Part shown: positions 41,472 through 45,921 of the stretch, piece by piece
Position numbering within the stretch: the stretch's first letter is position 1
Layout of the letters: each line of letters starts with the position of its first letter
DNA from: Streptomyces sp. NWU339
Lineage (GTDB): Bacteria; Actinomycetota; Actinomycetes; Streptomycetales; Streptomycetaceae
Direction of reading: 5' to 3'
DNA: 45,921 nt
NCBI RefSeq assembly: GCF_003143855.1
Contig: NZ_QFRK01000008.1
Location: 190,618 to 236,538, forward strand
Translations under genes and position numbers: made by a program
The notes under the pieces: model-generated
Database searches by the model: none
Told to the model about the DNA's origin: nothing
The model's input: the letters and a program-made list of their open reading frames with translations, nothing else

Positions 41472-42676
41472 TGAGCAGCGGCGACGTGTGGATCATCGGC
41501 GCATCGATGACGCCCTTCGGGCGCTTCGCCGACAAGGACCTCATCGACCTGGCCTCCGATGCCGCGCTCGGCGCGCTGGCCGACGCGGGTGCGAGCATGT
41601 CCGACATCGGACTGCTCGCCATGGGCAACGTCTACGAGGCCAACTCGCACAACGGGCAGCGGCTGCAGAAGCAGATCGGCCAAACCGGCATCCCGGTCTA
41701 CAACGTGGTCAACGCATGCGCCACCGGCGCGACCGCGGTCCGCGTCGTGCTCATGTCCATCGCTGCCGGTGAATGCGACACCGGCCTCGCCGTCGGCGTG
41801 GAGAAGATGGGCAAGATGGGCATGATCGGCGGGGCTGCCAAGCCCCGCGCGGAGAAGAAGGTCTACGAGCCCAAGGGCCGTTACGGATCGGTCCTGAAGA
41901 CCGAGGGCGTGCTGGGCACCGGGCTCATGCCGGGCGTGTTCGCCCAGGCCGGCATGGAGTACGCACTCGCTCACGGCGTGACCGCCACCCAGTTCGCCAA
42001 GGTCGCGCAGAAGAACCACGCGCACTCGGTGCTCAACCCGCTCGCCCAGTACCGCAAGGAGTTCTCCCTGGAGGAGATCGTCTCCGCCGAAATGATCTCC
42101 TACCCGAACACGCTGCCGATGTGCTGCCCGACCGGTGACGGCGGCGCAGCGGTGGTCCTGGTCTCCGACGCCAAGCTGAAGACCCTCGACCCCGACGTGC
42201 GCCGGCGCGCCATCAAGATTTCGGCGTCGGTGCTGACCTCGGACCCCTGGACCGAGTCCGACCAGGTGCAGCCCGATGTCAACACGCTGACCCGGCTGGC
42301 CGCCGACGCTGCCTACGAGAAGGCAGGCATCGGCCCCGACGACCTCGACCTAGTCGAGCTGCACGACTGCTTCGCAACCGCGGAACTGCTCCACTACGAC
42401 AACCTGCGGCTGTGCGAGCCCGGTGGCGCGGGCGACTTCATCGACTCCGGAGCCCCCTGGCGCGACGGCAAAATCCCCGTCAACGTATCCGGCGGCCTGC
42501 TCTCAAAGGGGCACCCCCTCGGCGCGACCGGGGTGGCCAACCTTTTCGAGGTCGTCACCCACCTGCGCGGCGAGGCCGGCGCCCGGCAGGTCGAGGGCGC
42601 CCGCGTGGGGCTCACCCACGTCATCGGGTTGGCCTCGGCGTGCGCGGTGCACATCCTGGAAGCGGCGGCCCGCTGA
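41471..42676 (+). CDS. Ltp2/SCP-x-like thiolase-fold lipid-transfer protein
   Basis: 401 aa, ATG overlapping the DUF35 stop. Thiolase fold of the SCP-x/Ltp type: GASMTPFGRFADKDLIDLASDAALGALADAGASMSDI, VYNVVNACATGATAV with a candidate nucleophile Cys83, VELHDCFATAELLHYDNLRLCEPGGAG, and SGGLLSKGHPLGATG with the His. Ltp2-type proteins cleave beta-hydroxy-acyl-CoAs by retro-aldol reaction with DUF35, while SCP-x enzymes thiolyse branched 3-oxoacyl-CoAs. The retained Cys83 and His leave thiolysis possible; the DUF35 partner favours the aldolase reading. The substrate is a branched or ring-bound acyl-CoA in either case. Confidence 0.92.
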   Translation: MSSGDVWIIGASMTPFGRFADKDLIDLASDAALGALADAGASMSDIGLLAMGNVYEANSHNGQRLQKQIGQTGIPVYNVVNACATGATAVRVVLMSIAAGECDTGLAVGVEKMGKMGMIGGAAKPRAEKKVYEPKGRYGSVLKTEGVLGTGLMPGVFAQAGMEYALAHGVTATQFAKVAQKNHAHSVLNPLAQYRKEFSLEEIVSAEMISYPNTLPMCCPTGDGGAAVVLVSDAKLKTLDPDVRRRAIKISASVLTSDPWTESDQVQPDVNTLTRLAADAAYEKAGIGPDDLDLVELHDCFATAELLHYDNLRLCEPGGAGDFIDSGAPWRDGKIPVNVSGGLLSKGHPLGATGVANLFEVVTHLRGEAGARQVEGARVGLTHVIGLASACAVHILEAAAR

Positions 42677-43839
42677 TGGCCGCCCCTTCCTCGGTGAACG
42701 TGGCGGCGACGGGCGAACTCACGGTCCCGGACGTCCGCGAGCGCTTCGGCCGCTGGCTTGGCGAGCATGCCGACACCCTCGCCCCCTTCACCGAGCTGCC
42801 GACCGACGTCGAGGGGGTGTTCGCCACCCTCTCCCGGCTGCAGCGCCTGCTGTACGAAGCCGGGTGGATCCGGCTCGGCTGGCCCGAGGAACTCGGCGGG
42901 CTGGGCGGAACGGTAGCGCTGCGCGGAGTGGTCAGCGAAGAGTTGGCCGCCGCCGGATACCCACCGCCGTTCTCCTTCGGCACGCAGGAGGTGCTCGGCC
43001 CGGCCGTCGCCCGTTTCGCTCCGCCGGAACTGAGCAGCCAGGCGCTGCCCCGACTGCTGCGCGGCGAGGAGACCTGGTGCCAGGGCTTCTCGGAGCCGGG
43101 CGCGGGCAGCGACCTGGGGTCACTGCGGATGCGCGCGGTCGACGAGGGCGATCACTGGCGGGTCAACGGCGAGAAGGTATGGACCAGCTGGGCCCAGTAT
43201 GCCGACCGGTGCCTGCTGCTCACCCGCACCGGAACCCCGGAGTCGGCGCACCGCGGCATCACCGCGCTGTTCGTCGACATGGACACCCCGGGTATCACCG
43301 TGCGCCCGCTGGTCGCGATGACCGGCGAAGCCGACTTCTGCAGCCTGTTCTTCGATGACGTGATGGTGCCAAAGGACCGGACCGTCGGCGAGGTCGACGG
43401 CGGCTGGGCGGTGGCGATGTTCATCCTCAGCTGCGAGCGCGGGGTCGCCGCTTGGCAGCGGCAGGCCTGGATGCGCTGGCGGCTCGGGACGCTGGTCGCC
43501 GACGCGCCCGAGCTGAGCGACGCCAGGACGGGTGAGGCCTTCGAACTGGTCCACGCGCTGCGGCTGCTGTCCCGACGGACCCTGCGGTCCCTGTCGGACG
43601 GTGAGCCGCTGGGCGTGCGGCCCTCGTTCGACAAGCTACTCATGTCCACCGCGGAGAAATACCTGTTCGACGCAGCCCTGGAGGCGATGCCGGACACACT
43701 GCTGTTCGGTGACGACGATCCGGCCCGGGACTGGCGCAACGACTACCTGTACTCGCGCGCCTCGTCCATCTACGGCGGCGCCGCGGAGATCCAGCGCAAC
43801 ATCATCGCCGAGCACGTCCTCGGCCTGCCGAGGGAGTGA
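42676..43839 (+). CDS. Acyl-CoA dehydrogenase, large subunit type
   Basis: 387 aa from ATG 42676 (TGATG overlap with the thiolase stop); the longer frame is a shadow. Motifs: WPEELGGLGG, WCQGFSEPGAGSDLGSLRMRAV (flavin region), VWTSWAQYADRCLLLTRT, FFDDVMVPKDRTVGEVDGGWAVAMFIL, and the C-terminal YSRASSIYGGAAEIQRNIIAEHVLGLPRE. FAD-binding parts are complete. Three bases after its stop comes a shorter acyl-CoA dehydrogenase gene lacking several of these parts. Such unequal neighbours form alpha2beta2 enzymes (FadE28/FadE29, ChsE1/ChsE2) acting on bulky CoA esters, and the same is expected here. Confidence 0.93.
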   Translation: MAAPSSVNVAATGELTVPDVRERFGRWLGEHADTLAPFTELPTDVEGVFATLSRLQRLLYEAGWIRLGWPEELGGLGGTVALRGVVSEELAAAGYPPPFSFGTQEVLGPAVARFAPPELSSQALPRLLRGEETWCQGFSEPGAGSDLGSLRMRAVDEGDHWRVNGEKVWTSWAQYADRCLLLTRTGTPESAHRGITALFVDMDTPGITVRPLVAMTGEADFCSLFFDDVMVPKDRTVGEVDGGWAVAMFILSCERGVAAWQRQAWMRWRLGTLVADAPELSDARTGEAFELVHALRLLSRRTLRSLSDGEPLGVRPSFDKLLMSTAEKYLFDAALEAMPDTLLFGDDDPARDWRNDYLYSRASSIYGGAAEIQRNIIAEHVLGLPRE

Positions 43840-43842
43840 GAC

Positions 43843-44802
43843 ATGGACGACGACGACCGACGGCTGCTGATCGACAGCCTGTCCCAGGCGGTCGCCGCAG
43901 CGGGCCCCGGGGGCCTGCACGACGCCGTGACCGAGTTCGGCTGGCATGAGCTGCTGGCTGAGGAACCCGCAGTGGCGGTCTCCAGCCTCGCGGCCCTGCA
44001 GGGCGAGCACCTCACCGACACATCCCTGCTCGACGACGTGGTACTGGCCGCAGCCGGAATCGACGGCCCGGCCCGGGTGGTCTACCCCGACCTGCCCGGC
44101 AGCGAGCCCAGCGCGCGGGTCGAGAAGGCGGCGCTCTCGATCACGGGGGTCGTGGCGTCAGGTGACGGAGACCGGTTCGTCGTCCCCGCACTGCGCGGCG
44201 ACGAGATCGTGATCGTCGTGGTGACCGGCGCCCTGGACGACCCGAAAGCCGCCACGAGCGGGCTGGACCCCGACTCCGGCTGGCATCGGGTGGAAGCCGA
44301 GCTCGATCTCTCCGGGGCCGACGTGGTCGTCGGCGAGGACGCCGCCGCACGCTGGCAGGCGATGCGTTCGGCAGGTCACCGTGCACTCGCCCACGAGCTC
44401 ACCGCGATCGGCCGGCGCATGCTCGTCGCCGCGGTCGACCATGTGGGCACCCGGGAGCAGTTCGGACACAAGCTGGGCAGCTTCCAGGCCGTCAAGCACG
44501 CGCTCGCCGACGTGCGGGTGTGGCAGGAGTGCGCCGGCCTCGCCGCCGACGCGGCGTGGGAGGACGGCCTGCCGGAGTCCGCGCAACTGGCCAAGATCCT
44601 GGCCGGGCGCTTCGTACGCACCGCAGCCGCCAACTGTCAGCAGGTGCTCGGCGGCATGGGCTTCACCTGGGAGCACGAGTTCCACCGCTACCTCCGCCGT
44701 GCCCTGGTGCTCGAACCGCTGCTCGGATCCGCGGCACACCTGCGCACCGGCCTCGGCGCCCGGCTGCGCGCCGGTGGCGTGCCACGACTCGCGCCGCTGT
44801 GA
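43843..44802 (+). CDS. Acyl-CoA dehydrogenase, small subunit type
   Basis: 319 aa, ATG 43843 with GGGAG upstream. The N-terminal half is short and divergent (VVYPDLPGSEPSARVEKAALSITGVV). The C-terminal half keeps DHVGTREQFGHKLGSFQAVKHALADVRVWQECAGLAADAAWED and QQVLGGMGFTWEHEFHRYLRRALVLEPLLG. No complete flavin-binding middle domain is visible, so alone it is unlikely to be active. As the partner of the preceding dehydrogenase it would supply helices and possibly one half of a shared FAD site. A strong terminator follows, so it closes the DUF35-Ltp2-ACAD-ACAD operon. Confidence 0.9.
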   Translation: MDDDDRRLLIDSLSQAVAAAGPGGLHDAVTEFGWHELLAEEPAVAVSSLAALQGEHLTDTSLLDDVVLAAAGIDGPARVVYPDLPGSEPSARVEKAALSITGVVASGDGDRFVVPALRGDEIVIVVVTGALDDPKAATSGLDPDSGWHRVEAELDLSGADVVVGEDAAARWQAMRSAGHRALAHELTAIGRRMLVAAVDHVGTREQFGHKLGSFQAVKHALADVRVWQECAGLAADAAWEDGLPESAQLAKILAGRFVRTAAANCQQVLGGMGFTWEHEFHRYLRRALVLEPLLGSAAHLRTGLGARLRAGGVPRLAPL

Positions 44803-44816
44803 CGGACGCTTCCCAT

Positions 44817-44856
44817 GAACGACTGTGCCGGGTCTGAGGACCCGGCACAGTCGTTC
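44817..44856. terminator. Strong bidirectional terminator
   Basis: A perfect 18-bp stem: left arm 44817-44834, loop TGAG, right arm 44839-44856. It begins 14 bases after the last operon gene and ends 10 bases before the stop of the convergent LLM remnant. Confidence 0.92.
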
Positions 44857-44865
44857 TCCCATACC

Positions 44866-45483
44866 TCAACCCGTACACCGGCTGCGGACGGGACGGCCTT
44901 GGAGTCTCCTTCCGGCCAGGTGCTCGCGTGCGAAACGCCGCATACCCTCAAGGGCATCGCGGGAGCGCTGCCACGGAGCGACGAGCACCCGGTCCACGCC
45001 ACTCGCCCGCCAGCCCGCCACGTCCACCAGCGGCCCGGGCGGAGCGGCGACCGTCGTTGTCAGCCGGCGCTCCGCGCCTGCGGCTTTCGTCAACTCCTCC
45101 AATCGGGCCAGGACCGATGCCACCGACTCCGGAGTGTGGTGCATGCCGATCCAGCCTTCCCCGGACCGGACCGCCCGACGCAGTGCCGCGTCGGATTCCC
45201 CGCCCACATGCACGGGGAGCCGTTTCTGCACCGGTTTGGGTTCGAACGCCACCGGAGGGAATGCGAAGAGCTTGCCGTGGTGCTCGACGACGGGCTCCTC
45301 CCAGAGTCGGCGGCACACCTCCAGCGTCTCGTCGAGACGGCGTCCCCGCCCACTGAACTCGACCCCTGCCGCAGCCCACTCCTCGGGCATCCAGCCCGCG
45401 CCGACGCCGAGCTCGACACGGCCACCGGACACCACGTCCAGTGTCGCGACCGCGCGGGCCCCGATGAAGGGGTGCCTAAGCCT
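44866..45483 (-). pseudogene. LLM-class oxidoreductase, N-terminus removed by IS1380
   Basis: About 205 residues remain, beginning RLRHPFIGARAVATLDVVSGGRVELGVGAGWMPEEWAAAGVEF. This is the usual internal signature of F420-dependent LLM enzymes and normally lies near residue 80-90. It is followed by RGRRLDETLEVCRRLW and LPVHVGGESDAALRRAV. The frame continues upstream to 45537, but those residues (MHLHFHVQALDEPSPGG) come from the insertion sequence. The first barrel strands are missing, so it is inactive. It was the fourth LLM gene of the island. Confidence 0.85.
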
Positions 45484-45921
45484 CGATCCACCGGGTGATG
45501 GTTCGTCCAGTGCCTGGACATGAAAGTGGAGATGCACTCTGACCTGGGAAAATAGGAGTTCTCTAGGCTTCTACTCAACCAGTTCGGAGGTGCATCTCCG
45601 GGATGCATTCTTCCACGCCGCCACGTGCGGTGTCCGCTGTGTTCGATGACCCGAACCTGGTTGCGCATGCCGGGCTGGTTCCGGTGATGCGGCTGGCCGA
45701 ACGGTGTGGGCTGTCGGACCTGGTGACGCAGAAGGTGAAGCTGACCGGGACGACGAACGGCGCGGGGGCTGCGGCGGACTCCAAGGTCAGCAGCATCGTG
45801 GCCGGCATGGCGGCGGGCGCGGACAGCATCGACGACCTCCGCGTGCTGCGGCACGGGGCTATGCCGACGCTGTTCGGCGAGATTCGCGCCCCGTCCTCGC
45901 TCGGCATCTTGCTTCGCGCGT
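45484..45921 (+). mobile_element. IS1380-family element, left end (cut by window edge)
   Basis: The outer boundary is near 45484-45495, where LLM homology stops and CCACCGGGTGATGG begins. Subterminal repeats are GTCCAGTGCCTGGAC (45505-45519, palindrome) and the pair GGAGATGCAC / GTGCATCTCC (45528-45537 / 45590-45599). The transposase starts at 45603 and runs off the window. Confidence 0.8.
45603..45921 (+). CDS. IS1380-family transposase, N-terminal part
   Basis: Open from ATG 45603 to the window end, 106 residues: VSAVFDDPNLVAHAGLVPVMRLAERCGLSDLVTQKVKL, then AAADSKVSSIVAGMAAGADSIDDLRVLRHGAMPTLF and APSSLGILLRA. This is the standard N-terminal domain of actinobacterial IS1380 transposases; the catalytic DDE part lies beyond the window. 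The only ribosome-site-like bases (GGAGG at 45586-45590) adjoin the right arm of the inverted repeat at 45590-45599. Confidence 0.93.
   Translation, partial: MHSSTPPRAVSAVFDDPNLVAHAGLVPVMRLAERCGLSDLVTQKVKLTGTTNGAGAAADSKVSSIVAGMAAGADSIDDLRVLRHGAMPTLFGEIRAPSSLGILLRA

Noticed and set aside
30547..44802. Complete steroid degradation cluster
   Set aside because: The CoA enzymes resemble side-chain genes, but the ring enzymes (KstD, KshAB, HsaA-D) are absent, so steroid cannot be named as the substrate.
1..45921. A composite transposon formed by the IS630 and IS1380 elements at the two edges
   Set aside because: The elements belong to different families and have different ends, so they cannot act as a pair. 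Both are also cut by the window.
1..45921. CRISPR array, tRNA or rRNA genes
   Set aside because: No regularly spaced direct repeats, cloverleaf sequences or conserved rRNA stretches were seen.

Overview
The window is high-GC actinobacterial DNA, most likely from Streptomyces or a close relative. The evidence is strong third-position G/C bias, many GTG starts, a DUF6214-like fragment, a bacterial serpin and Streptomyces-type insertion sequences. Two things dominate it: a large catabolic gene island (about 310-14385 and 24026-45480) and a belt of mobile-element debris (about 14430-25440) that splits the island. A cut-off IS630-type element lies at the left edge and a cut-off IS1380-type element at the right edge. 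Each has truncated a catabolic gene.

Left catabolic part. A minus-strand run holds a PEP-utilising-enzyme-like phosphotransferase, an AttH/CrtC-like lipocalin-type protein and an aminoglycoside-phosphotransferase-like kinase cut by IS630. It diverges from a flavin-type LLM oxidoreductase, a small Fe-S ferredoxin and a ferredoxin reductase. Two SnoaL/NTF2-fold proteins follow, then a second full-length copy of the PEP-type enzyme (both 578 aa). After them come an SDR overlapping a ThuA-like gene, an SDR whose catalytic Tyr is Phe, a VOC protein and another LLM oxidoreductase.

Mobile belt. An IS256-type element carries an intact ISL3 element in its left inverted repeat and a 196-bp ISL3-related MITE in its right inverted repeat. 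Both sit at exactly the same octamer of the repeat, each with a clean 8-bp duplication. Beyond it are a DUF6214-like fragment, an FprA-type ferredoxin-NADP reductase, a transposase tail, an IS5-type deletion derivative, a serpin gene, a secreted six-cysteine protein, and ISL3, IS1182 and other transposase fragments.

Right catabolic part. An LLM oxidoreductase and a tyrosine-phosphatase-like protein are followed by a Rieske oxygenase with an overlapping 72-74-codon ORF. Next is a decayed stretch: an SDR with an internal deletion, a SnoaL gene, a P450 lacking its N-terminal half, and a VOC gene. An intact P450 paralogue with an SDR follows. A tight operon (SDR, MaoC, acyl-CoA dehydrogenase, enoyl-CoA hydratase), a MarR regulator, a thiolase with an acyl-CoA ligase, and a second tight operon (DUF35, Ltp2-like thiolase, two acyl-CoA dehydrogenases) complete a CoA-dependent beta-oxidation set.

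Together the genes suggest uptake and breakdown of a complex hydrophobic, probably isoprenoid or alicyclic, compound. P450 and Rieske enzymes, supplied by the ferredoxin and its reductase, would oxidise it. SDR and LLM enzymes would adjust its redox state. The ligase would make the CoA ester, and side-chain-type beta-oxidation would shorten it. The unusual part is the pair of PEP-type phosphotransferases without an ATP-grasp domain, next to a (now broken) small-molecule kinase. This hints at a phosphorylation-assisted step, such as activating a hydroxyl for elimination. The substrate cannot be read from the sequence.
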